DNA from: an uncultured Desulfobacteraceae bacterium
GTDB taxonomy: Bacteria; Desulfobacterota; Desulfobacteria; Desulfobacterales; UBA2174
DNA: 25,894 nt
Reading direction: 5' to 3'
Assembly (NCBI GenBank): GCA_937982505.1
Contig: CALJLV010000138.1
Span: 1 to 25,894, forward strand
How positions within the stretch are numbered: the first letter of the stretch is position 1; each line of letters opens with the position of its first letter. Under the pieces are notes generated by a model. The model did no database searches and was not told where the DNA came from. It saw only the letters and a list, made by a program, of their open reading frames with translations. The position numbers and the translations under genes were made by a program. Below are positions 1-12,000 of the stretch, piece after piece.

Positions 1-3000
1 AGATCAACGCCACCAGCGAGGAAAAGACCGAGGTCATCTTCCTGGAAGGAATCAAGGGCGATGTCCTCTTCACGGTGGATGACAACGGGATCAGCGCCGA
101 GCTGCCCCAGGATCTCAGTCCGGGCAGTTTCCTGACGGTCCTTCCCGAATCGGTGCGCGGCGCCTTCAGCGCCAACGGGATCCAGATCCCGGATGCCGCG
201 ACCTTCAGCGTCCAGGGGGTCGAATCGGGCAAGCGCTGGAAGATCTACGTCAACCAGGGCGATGTCCAGACCCAGTACTTCATCGACAAGAAGGACGCGC
301 AACTCGTTTTCTACGGCGAGGCCCAGACCTTCGTGCTGGCGCCCTACACTTTTGCCCTGTCCATCGCCGGGGCGCTCAAGTTCAAGATCCCGCCCATCGA
401 GGAAGACTCGGAAGAGCTGTTCCGCATGAGCGGGGTTTTCCACATGCAGATCAGCACGTCGCGGGCCGAAATGTTCGCCAAGGCCGATCTGACCCTGGGC
501 CCGGAAAGCCAGCCGATCCTCGAATTCGACGCCCTGGGGCTGATCATCATCAATTTCGAAGACCCGGGATTCGCCGGCCGTATCAACCTGTCGCTCAAGG
601 CGGGCATCGAGGGGATCCTGGAATTCGACGCCGAATTCGACCTCTACATCAACGCCACCATCAGCGGCAACGCCCAGGAATTCAGGGTCCCCGACCTGTT
701 CCTCGACCCGGCCAAGGGCTACCTCGACCAAAAGTTTATTGACAGCCTGGAGTTCGGCACCGGGGATCTGCTTTTCAGCATTGCCGATGGTGGCGACACT
801 ATCAAATCGTCTTTGAATGAAAGCACCAGTGAAGAGGGCGTCACCACAGATGGGACCGTGCCGACGGCTTTGCGGTCTGCTTTTTCGGCCAAAGGTCTGG
901 TCTTGGGGCAAAACGCATCGGTGCGCCAGATCTTCAAGGACAGCCGATGGGAGCTTGACGACGGCTCGAACCAGTACGTGGTGGAAACCGACGCCGCGGA
1001 AGCCTCCGTCCTGCACGTCTACGAGGCCAAGACCACCGGCGCCGGAGACGGGGCCTATGTGATGGTGCCCCGCGGCCCGCCCCAGCTCGACGGGACCATC
1101 GGATCGGCCGGGCCATACGTGGTGATCCAGGGCGCGGGCCGGCTGACCATCGCCAACGTGTTCAAGATGGCGGGCGCCTTCCGCTTCGAACTGAGCCTGG
1201 ACAAGCTCGAACTGCAGATCAGCGCCACCATGCGTCTCGGCCTTGAAGAGGATCCGCTCTTCTTCTTCCAGGTGATCGGCTACCTTGAGATCGATTGGGA
1301 CGCCGGTGTCATCGGCCTTTTGAGCCTGGAAGTCAGAACCGGTTCCCTGCTGACCGACATCGGCTTTGACGTGGAGGCCGAGGCCAAGCTGGAGATCAAC
1401 TCCACCAATGAAGACAGAGATGTCATCATCCTGCTCGGACCGGGTGAAACCACTACCATCACCGTTCCGGCCAATACCTTCCGCATCGGCTTCGACGGCC
1501 ATTTTATTTTCAATCCGGGAGGGGTGGAGCTGTTCCGGCTCTCCGGGGTCTTCTATCTCGAAGTCACCGACGAGGCGTTGACGATCTTTGCCGACGTTAA
1601 GCTCTATGTCGGCCCGCCCGAAGCGCGCCTTTTCACCTTCGACGCCCTCGGCCTGCTCGTGTTCCGCGATGACGGCAACTTCGCCATCAAACTGGAACTT
1701 TCCGGCGAGATCGCCCTTGGCGACGTCTTCCAGTTCGAATGCGCGTTCAAATTCATGATGAACACCTCGGGCGAGGAGATTGTCTTCGAGGTGCCCGAGA
1801 CGTATCGGGAGACTGTCGGCTACGACAGCGTCACGATTTCCGCCGGGCCGCCGGGGCTGGGCGGAGAAGAAGGCGAGGCCGGTTTCTACATCGTCATCGA
1901 AGGCGACGGGCGCCTGAGCCTGCTAAGCGACCTCCTCGTCATGCAGGGGATGTTCTATTTCAGCATCGGTGAAGGGGGCGTCGAGATCTTCGTCGCCGCC
2001 AGCGCCGAGATCGTCATCCTGGGTACGGTGACCGTCAGTGGCTATCTCGACATCAACGACGAGGGGCTGGTAGGCAATCTGGCCCTGGATCTGGCCGGCG
2101 GCTTCGGCACCGACCTCTTCAGCTTCAGTGGCACTTTCCGCCTGGCGCTCAATACCCGCAGCACCGAAGCCACCATATACCGCCTCCAGATCGATCCGGA
2201 GACCGGTCGGGTTTCCGACGAGCTCAAGCAGGAGACCATCGCCGCCTCGACCCTGATCATCGAAGGCGGCGGCGAGCTGAACATCGCCGACTCTTTCATC
2301 ATCAAGGGCGCCTTCTACCTCAAGCTCGGCAGCGAGGGCTTCGAGGTGACCTTCAACGCCTATATGGAGCTGGGCGGGTTCGGCCGCGCCGGGGTCAAGG
2401 GCGGTGCGGGGATTTACAGTGACGGGGCCCTGGTGATCGATCTGGCCCTCGAAGTGGGGACCCTCGACATTCCGATGATCAAAATCGAGGGCGACTTCTA
2501 CTTCCAGATCAACACCGGTTCGGTGGAGCGTCTGGGGGTGGCGCCCAACAGCTTCCTCGTGCGCATCTACGCCGAGGTGACCATCGGGCTTTTCAGCGGC
2601 ATCGGCGATCTGAGCATGTCCTACACGGACGGCGTCTTCGAAATCGCCATCAACGAATTGTCGATCAATTTCTTCAACTTCATCGATATCCACATCGACG
2701 GGTACTTCCGCTCCAACGGCCAATTCCGCGTCCACGGCTCGGTGGATATCGAAGTGAACATGTACATCATCATCCTGAGGGCCGGCATGTCGGTGACCCT
2801 CAGTCACGAAGGCTTTGCCGCCAGCATTTACGGGTCGCTGGACATCCATCTCGACTTCGGTTTGTTCGAGATCAACAAGACCCTGCTCGGGTTCTCGGGC
2901 GAAATCGAGCTGACCACGGTAAGGGGCTACCTGGCAGCCTCGGTGACGGTCCTGGGCTTTAAAATCGGGTTCAGCAAGTCCTGGAGCTGGGCCGGACCAC

Positions 3001-6000
3001 CACAGATCGCCCACCAGGTCGGCGACACGGTCTACCTGCACATGGGTAACGCCCCGGGCCGCTACGGACCGGATGTCTACGATGAAATCACCAACCCCGA
3101 CTACGTGATCCGGCCCAAGTATGACTCGGGCTCCGGTGGGTTGATCCAGGATACGGTGATCATCAGCGCTCTGGGCGAGACCGTCGAGTTTTCGGGGGTC
3201 AAGAAGATCGTGGGCCGCGGCGGGGACGGCAAGGATTCCATCGTCGTCCAGCCAGCGGTCGCCGCAACTTTGGATTTTGACGGCGGGGCCGGCGAGGATA
3301 CCTTCATTATTCTCAGCGGCGCGCCGAACAGCGTGATCCGCGGCGGATCCGAAAACGACATATTCCTCGGCGGCACCACGCCGGGGATCCGCTATGAAGG
3401 CGGGGCCGGCAGCGACACCTATAACGGCGGGGAGGCCGGAGCCGTCATCGACATGGGTTCCGGGACCAACACGATCACCCTGTCGGGCGGGGACAACCAG
3501 ATACGGGTCGCCAATTCGCCCGACACCCTGATCACCCTCGGCTACGGCAACGACACGATTCGGACCGATCTGTCCGGCTACCTGAAGATCGAAGGCGGCA
3601 GCGGCGGCACCGATGTGTTGATCCTCGACAACATCAACGCCTCGCAGCCGGTCCAACTCGAGCAGAATCGCCTGGTCTACGGCGAGCGCCGGGTGGATTT
3701 CGACGGCGACCTGGATCGCGTCGAAATCACCAATACCGCGGCGGCCACTCCCCTGAGGGTGGTCAGCGGAGCCAACGAAAGCTGGGGCTCGACCGGCCTG
3801 AAGCTCACCACCCCGGGTCTTTTGGACCTCACCGCGGCGATTCTCAACGCGCCCGAGGGTCACTTCAACTTCCAGGCCGTCGGGGTTCAAGGGGTGCTCA
3901 ACACCGAGCTGGCCGCTCTGACCCTGGTCAACACCGGCACCGGCGACAACGCCCACATCGTGGTGCGTGAAACCGACAGTCTGGTGGTCCGCGACGGTGG
4001 GCGCACCAACGGCGGCCTCTACGCACCCAACGGGCGCATCGATGTGGAACTGGCCGCTCCCGAGTCCCTGTTCTCGCTGGACAGCGGACTGATGGCCACC
4101 GGCAGCGGCGGCATGATCCGCCTCATCGCTGACGACGTGGATTTCGCCTCCGGTGCCGAACAGGTGCGTGGTACCGGTCAACTGATCATCCGCACCCAGT
4201 CCATAACCCAGGGGTACCGCATCGGCGGCGCGGCCCAGTCCCGCTTCGGGGTGGACTACTCCACCGCCGGTTCGACCGGATTCATGGAGCTGGGCATGGG
4301 CGATCTGTCCGCCCTGGCAGATGGGTTCGGCTGGATCACCATCGGTCATCGCCACGAGGACGGGGTGCGCATGATCATCGGCGACGTGCGCGACGCCGAG
4401 GTCGGCTTGTTCGATTTTACCGCCCAGTTGCGCGACCCGGCCCTGCTGCTGGGCGACCGGGTGACGGTGGCCGGCGACGTGGTCTCCAGCGATCGACTGG
4501 AAATCCAGGCCTACGTGCTGGAGGTGCAGCGCGTCAGCATCAATGATCCCATGGGGCCGGCGGCTTCCGGCATCACTGCTCCCGAGGCCTACATCGTCCT
4601 CGATGAGCAGTTGGTGGTCTCCGGCTGGCTGCGCGGCGAAGACCTGCTCGAAATCCACGTCAACGACAGCACCGGCGTGGGCGCTCTGGTCTTCCAGGGC
4701 ACTTCCCCCAACAGCATTACCGCCGGGGCCGGCAGCGAGATCAGCGTGCTCAACGATGGCAGCACGCTGACGATCGAAACTTCCCACTCGATCTTCAGCG
4801 GGGCGGCCATCTTCGCCGGGCGCTCGGATACGGACGGCAATCCCCTGAGCGGCGCTGGAGCCGCCATCACGGTTCAGGCCGGCACCGGCCTCATGCTCAC
4901 CGAAGGCGCCCTGGTGGCGGCGCGCAGCGACGATGCCGGCGTCACCCTGTCGGCTCCCGAGTACCTGCACGTCGATTCCGGCGCCTCGGTGACGGTGGGG
5001 GCGCGCTTCGAATACGTCGGCGCCAGCCCGACCCCGATTCAGACCGGCCTGAACACCACCCTGGTTCTGTCCACCGAAGGCGAGATGCGCCTTTCCGGGG
5101 CCGTGACCGCCGCCGGCGGCATGACCATCGAGTACGGCCAGACGGTGGACGATTACGCCGAGTACTTCGACACGATCCCCGGCGTCGTTTTGGCCAGCGG
5201 ATCGGCGGCGCTCTACTATGATGCCATTGTTGCCGGGCAGGTGACCCAGGCCCTGCTCGACCTGCTCGCTACGGCGGGCCTGGATATCGACGGAGCCAAC
5301 GCCAAGCTGACCGGGGTGAGCAGCTACACCCCGTTCGCCTCGCTTTCCGACGAAGCCAAGGCCCTGATCGCCGAAGCCTTGGGCTTCGCGATCTACACCG
5401 AGGGCGGCTTCTACAACCCCGAGGCGGCAGCCGAACGGCGCTTCCTCACCGAACTGGAAGTCGGTTCATCGATTTTCTACCGAAATGGGGATGTGGCCTG
5501 GGGCAGCGCCGGCGCACCTGCGGCGGGCACGCCTTTCAGCGGATTGACCTTGGCCCAGAAGCAGGCCGTGGCGGCCCACCTCGGCTACACGGCCTACCTC
5601 GGCCCGGTGCTGATCAACCTGGATGCCGCGCCCGGTATGCAGGTGGTCACCTCTCTGGTCCAAGGCGAGTCGGCCGACTACGACAACGCGCTGATTCCGT
5701 GGGGCAACGTGCCCGATCCGGCGGCCGGGACGTCCTTCGAGAGCCTGACCACGGCCCAGAAGCTGGTGGTGGCCGATTATCTGGGCTACAAGGTCGACCT
5801 GCTCTTCTACAAGGAAGACGTGGGGCTGGCCGACAGCTTCGAGGAAGGGGTCGACTACACCAACGCCGGGATCGACTGGTCGATTTGCGGCGCCCCGCCG
5901 GCCGGCGCGGCCTTCGGCGACCTGACCCCGCTTCAGCGGCTTACGGTGGCCCAGCAGCTCGGCTACGCCCTGCAAGGCGGGCTGGAATTCTACAACTACG

Positions 6001-9000
6001 CCGCCCTGCCGGGCAAACAGATGGTGACCACCTTCCGGCAGGGCGTGCTCACCGATTACAACAACGCCGACATCTACTGGGGCGCTGCCGGGACTCCGGC
6101 GGCCGGCACCGGCTTTAGCGGCCTGACCGAGGCCCAGCGCCGCGTGGTGGCCCATGCCTTGGGCTACGAGGTTTACGACGGCCTGACCTTCGTCAAGCTC
6201 GACGCCCCGGCCGGCCAGAAGATCACGGACCGCTTCTCCGAGGGGCGGGCCGCGGACGTCGACTACCGGCTGATCGACTGGGGCGGTGTGCCGGAACCGG
6301 CCGAAGCCGCCACCTTCGAGGATCTCACCCTCGCCCAGCGCCTCTTGGTGGCCGACAGCCTCGGCTATGTCCTCTATGCAGGTTCGGTCTTCTACAACCC
6401 GAGCCTGGATCCGGCCCAGGGGCAACTGCCGGTGCGCACCGGCTTCGTCCAGGGCGACGGCGAGGACGCCGACTACAGCAACCTCGACATCGCCTGGGGC
6501 GATGCCGGCGATCCGGGCGAGGATACCGCCTTCGCGGATCTCACCCCGGCGCAGCGGGATCTGGTGCTCGATCATCTGGGCTTCCGTGTCTTCAGCGGCC
6601 AGGTCTGGTACAACCCCGCGGCGCCGGAAGCCTACCGCCTGCGGGTGACCTTCGCGCAGGGAGACGCCAAGGACTACCGCAACGCAGACATCAACTGGCA
6701 GGAAGTACCGCAGCCGGATTGGGACACGCCCTTTGCCGACCTGACGGCCGATCAGCGCTTCCGCGTACTTGAAGAGACCGGCTACGACCAATACACTACC
6801 ACCGTCTACTACAATGCCGGCCTGGCGCCCGAGCGGGCCCTGCGCACCACCTTCGTGTCCGGGGTGGACTATGCCAATGACGCGCCCGGGGCCGGCGGTG
6901 AGGAGAACCGCTGGCTGCTCTCCGACGGGATCCACACCTGGCTGGTCTATGCCCTGGATCAGGAAAACGACGGCGCGGTGGACCAGATCCAGATCCAGCG
7001 CCTGCCGGAGCTCTTCGGCCAGCGCGGCTACGGGTTCCTGCTCACCGGCACCCTGACGGTCCTGCAGGACGGTCTGGGCCTCGAGGTCAGCGGCGCCGAT
7101 GACGTCATCATCCGCGGCAACATCAACCTGCTCGGCGAAAACGCCGATCTGACCCTCCAGTCCGACCGCTGGATCTATTGGGAGGGCAATGCCAACGTCA
7201 CGGGCGACATCGCCCTGCTGGGCGGGGTGGGCCTTGACGGTTCCGCGCCTGAAAGCGCACCGGGCGGCGGCGCCAACGCCGACGGCATCAGTGTCTTCCT
7301 GCATGCCACCTCGACCCTGAACACCCTGCGCGGCAATACGGCGATCCGCATCGTCGGCGGCCAGGACGTAATTCTGGACGGCCGCGTGGTGGCCGGAGCC
7401 CTGATCGGCCAGCAAGGGCCGGTGTTCCTCGGCGACGGCGATTCGACCGTCGAGGTCGTCGCCGGCCAGCGGATCTACCTCGACAGCGCCATTGCGGCCG
7501 CCAAGTCCGTGAGCCTGAAGACCACCGGCTTGCCCGGCCCGGACGATGATGGACTGGCGGTGGTGGTGACCAGCGCGGGCGGCATCACCGTGCCGGGGAT
7601 TACCTCGGACGGCAGCGGGGGAGCCATCCTCATCGACGGGGTGGGCAACGTCCAGATCATCGGTGTGCTGACCGCCGGCGGCGAAGTGCGCCAGGTATTC
7701 GAGGACGGCAACCTCGTTTCAGAAACCATCGATTGGCTGATCGATCCGGGAATCATCGAGATCAACGCCCTGGGCCAGGTCTACCTCGGGGGGGTGGTCC
7801 CCACCGAATCGGGCGGCGAGGTGGAAATTGGCGGCACCCTGCGGGCCAACTTCCAGATCGAACTCAACGGTGGGGCCAACAGCGACGGGATCGGCGTCAA
7901 GCTGCCCGGCGGCGCGCGCCTGGCCACCAGCGGGGACGACAGCCGGATCGTGATCACGGCGGCCCAGGATGCCGAGCTTTACGGCCTGCTGGTGGCCGGC
8001 GGAGAGATCATCGACCATTACGACAGCCGCGGCAGCTACCTCGGCAGCACCGTCGCCTACGGCAGCGGCGCCTCGGAGATCATTATCGAGGCCGAGCGTC
8101 AGATCCGGCTGGGCCGCGAGCTGTATGCCGGCGCCCTGATCGATCTGCGCGGCGGCATCGGGTCTCTCGACGAGGACCAGCCCTTTGCCGACCAGGGGAT
8201 CGTGATCGGCGGCACCGTAAATCTGCGCACCGGCCTGGAGGACAGCGTCATCAACCTCAGCTCCTCCGGCAACCTGTCAGTACTCGCGCCGGCCTGGACC
8301 GAGCAGATCCTGGCCGACTGTTTTGCCGAGTTTGCCCGCGGGGATCTCAGCGCCAACATCACCCTGCGAATTCAGGTCGATCTCGGCACCCATGTGGTGC
8401 AGGGGGACGTGGTCCTCACCCAGAGCGCCACCGCTGCCAACAACGGTCTGGGCGATCTGATGGAAAGCCTGCAGGCGGCCATCGAGGCGGCCACCTTCAC
8501 GGTGGTCCAATCGCCCACCGGGACGCCGGCGGTCGGGAGCACCCGGCATCTGACCGAGAGCGAGATCCAGGCCCGGCTCAACGACGGCCGCCTGATGCTC
8601 ACGGGGGCCTATGAGATCAAACTGCTGGCGACCGGTTCGGTGGGCGCCGATCGCCTCGGCTTCACCCAGTTGGCGGGCGGCGACGCCGTCTCGAGCCGCT
8701 TCTATGCCATCTATGCCGGCGAGCCCGGATCGGTGGTCAACTTCGGCAGGGAAGGCGCGGTCAACGGCGACGTCACCATCTCCGGCTGGGTGGTGGGCCA
8801 CGATGCGATCAATCTCTTCGGCGGACTCAAGGCCGACGGCACGCCCAACATGAATCTGACCGCCGGTGGGGTTTTCGAAACCCGCAGCGGCAGCATCGTG
8901 TTGACCCCGGCCGGTCCCGCGGTCCTCGAAGGGACCCTGATGGCCCGCGGCTACAACGCCGACATTATCATCAGCTCGGGCGACACCCTGGTGCTGGCCG

Positions 9001-12000
9001 GGGATCTGGTCGCCAACCGCGACATTATCGTGGTGGCCGGCGAACAGACCATCGCCGGCCAGGTGAGCATCCGCACCGTCGGCACCGGCCGCATGATCTC
9101 GGAGGGCACAGGTGGCCGGATCATCCTCCTCGGCCACAATGACGTGGTGATCAACAGCCAGGTCGGCATCGACCGCGATGACGCACGCAACCCGGGCGTC
9201 ACCCTGATCGAGATCGTATCTGAGCAGGGCACTTTGTTGTTCGACGAATCGGCCAAGATCGATACCGCCGGCCAGATCAACTTCTATGGCGGCATCGACG
9301 TGATCCTGCGCGGGTGGATCATCAGCGGCCGTTTGACGGCCTCGCTGCTAGACTATGAAGTGCATGTGATCGCCGAGCGCGACCTGATGTTCTCCGGCGA
9401 ATACGCGATCAGTGGTTCGGTACTCTTCAGCGCCGGCGAGCAGGTGGAAATTTTTAACACCATCCTGCAGGTCGGCGGCACAGGCCAGCGTTTGATCATT
9501 GAGGCGGGCTACGACATCCTGCTCGGAACCGTCGACCCGGTGGCCGGCCAGGAGTCGGTCAAGGCCGTGGTGCTCCAAGCCGACGGCCTGGTGCAGATGA
9601 ACGCCGACGGCAATATCCGCCTTGGTGCCGATGCACTGGTCTACTCCAGCGGTGCTGCAAGTCGCATCGTGCTGCGTGCGGTGGATCTCCGCCTGGCCGG
9701 CACCCTGCATGCCGGGGCCGCCTACGTTTATGACGCCGTTACCCGGACCGGCGAGGCCCACTGGACCGCCAGCGGGGCCAATATCGACCTCCAGGCCGAC
9801 GGCCTGATCGAAGTGGGCGGCTGGGCCCTGGACGATTCGCTGGCCCTGGTGCCCGCGGGAGCCGTGGTGCAAGGCAGCGGGGAAGTGCGCCTGCGCAGCG
9901 GCGAGGGCGCCGCCGGCGTCGGGCTGAACATCGGTCCGGTCAGTGCGGTGCGGGTGGATGCCAGCGGAGAGGGCGCCTTTGCGGCGGCCGTGTCCGGGGT
10001 CATCCTGATGGGCAGCGACGGCGAGATCAGCATCCACGGGATCGTCAACGGGGTCGACGCGGGCTCCCTGGCGGCCATCGAGTCGCGCACCCGGGTGACC
10101 ATCGACGGACTGGTGCGCGCCGCCGCCGGCGTGAGCGTCGTTGCCGGCACCTATTCCGGCGGTCCGAGCCTGATCGTCACCCAAGTGGTCCTCGACGCCA
10201 CCGGCGACCGTCTCTACGGCGGAACCCTGGACGCCGATCCGGGCGGTATCCTGTTCCTGCGCAGCGCCGGAGACATCCACCTGGCCGGCGTGGTGGGTCA
10301 GGTGGATAAAAACAATCCCGACAATGCACATGCCAGCTTCATCGACATCGCCTCGAGCACCGGGGATGTGACCATCACCGGTCTGGTGGACGCCCGCGAC
10401 GACGTTTCCATCATCGCCCGCGGCATCACCATGACCCTGGGCAGCCATGTCTTTGCCCTGGAGCCCGCTTCGAGCGCCTTCCTGCGCTCCTGGAACCGGA
10501 TGGACATCTGTGGCCAGATCACCGACGAGGACGCCATCATCAAGGGCGACATCCTGGTCCATCTGGCCTCTCCGGTGATCTGGGTGGACGGGATCCTCAA
10601 GACCGAGGCGGCGGAGAGCCGGATTCTGGTCAATGCCGGCAAGGAGCTGAAGGTGGCCGGCCTGGTCCAGTCCGCCGGAGATGTGGATCTCAATTCCGGC
10701 GTGGACCTCAGGCTATCCCGCGAAGAGCTGGAAGGCGAGATAACCTTGGATGATCTATCCGGCGGCTTGATCCGGGTGATCAACCAGGGCGTGGTGATGG
10801 CCGGCGGCGAGCTGCGCGTCAAGGCGGGTGGCGACGTGGTGCTGGATGCCGATGCCGATGTGGCCGGCGACCGCCAGGTCATCATCCCCGTGATCGAGAC
10901 CATCGAGGAACAAATCGAGGTGGTGGTCGGTTACCAGGAGGTGGCGGTCGGCACCATCCAGGTGCCCAAGGTGAGCTATGTGACCACCCTGGTCACCGAG
11001 CAAGTGGGCACCGAACGGGTCAAGGTCGGCGAGGAATACTATCGCTTCGACGTGGTGCTCGAGCAGATCGGCTACTACAGCCCTAATGCGAAGGAAAAGG
11101 ACAAGTTCCGCGAGTACCTCATCGAGGGGGTGGACTACCACAACTACCAGGTGGTCTGGTCCAACGCCGGCACCGAAAGCAATCCAAACCAGGCCGCGAC
11201 CGCCGTCAGTTACAGTTACATCCGTGGCGAGTACAAGAACGCGAACTACAAAGGCTTCAGCCAGCTCGATACGGCTCAGCGCCAGGCGGTGCTGAACCAC
11301 ACCGGGTACATGCCGCTATACCAGATCCATTACACCGGTACGATTCGGAATGAAGCTAACCAAATCCTGCTGTCCGAGGACAACATGGTGGTGCTTGAAA
11401 AGACGCTGAACGGGCAGATTTCAAGGAGCCTCGTCGCGCCGGAATGGGCCGCTACCGCAAGCTACAAGGCGCTAACTGGAGACACTATAGCGATCATAGC
11501 CCAGCATTTGGCCCAAAATATTAACATTGCCTATGGGCAGATTTCGCCTATCGCGACTTCGAGCGGCAGCGTTATCACCATCAGCAGTGGATACGGGTCA
11601 CGAAACATCAGCTATCACGGGCCCAATGCAAGCAGTGTCGTCATCAGTCCCGCAGGCGACAAGGATTCTACAGCGCGCACCATCAACCTTAGCGGGGTGA
11701 CCGCCGTTCCCGGAGAGCGCTATCTCCTGAGTATCGACAATGTCGAACTGGTTTTCCATGTGGATGTCGCCGGATGGCGCGACAAGTACATCCGGATGCC
11801 CAGCGGAGCCCAGGAGGACATCCTGCGGGTCGTGACCCAGGGGGAACCCACGTATCTTTACGGAGACCCCAACAGGGACGGAAGCAATACCGGAGGTACC
11901 TGGTACACACTGGATACCATCCCGGCAAACACTTTCAGTTACACGGCCGCTTCCGGGAACACGGCGGCCACCATCGCCAGCCAACTTGCCACCAAAATTA

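Noticed and set aside
1923..4970. Minus-strand open frame of about 1,015 codons
   Set aside because: It lies wholly opposite the giant + frame, has the His/Asp/Gly/Val-rich composition typical of an antisense shadow in GC-rich DNA, and shows no domain, while the + frame has clear repeats and RTX-like motifs here.
5334..6930. Possible CRISPR array or DNA satellite, because of the regular 201-nt period
   Set aside because: The period is in whole codons, the copies diverge at DNA level, and conservation follows the protein, so it is a coding repeat.
5466..7415. Minus-strand open frame of about 649 codons
   Set aside because: It mirrors the 67-residue tandem array; its own apparent repeats are the reverse complement of that array. 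The + frame gives meaningful conserved motifs, the minus frame does not.
7733..8614. Second + strand open frame of about 293 codons in another phase
   Set aside because: The translation is an Arg/Gly/Pro/His-rich out-of-frame product of GC-rich DNA, overlapping the continuous main frame.
9348..10562. Minus-strand open frame of about 404 codons
   Set aside because: Antisense shadow of the beta-helix segment with shadow-like composition and no recognisable domain or ribosome-binding context.
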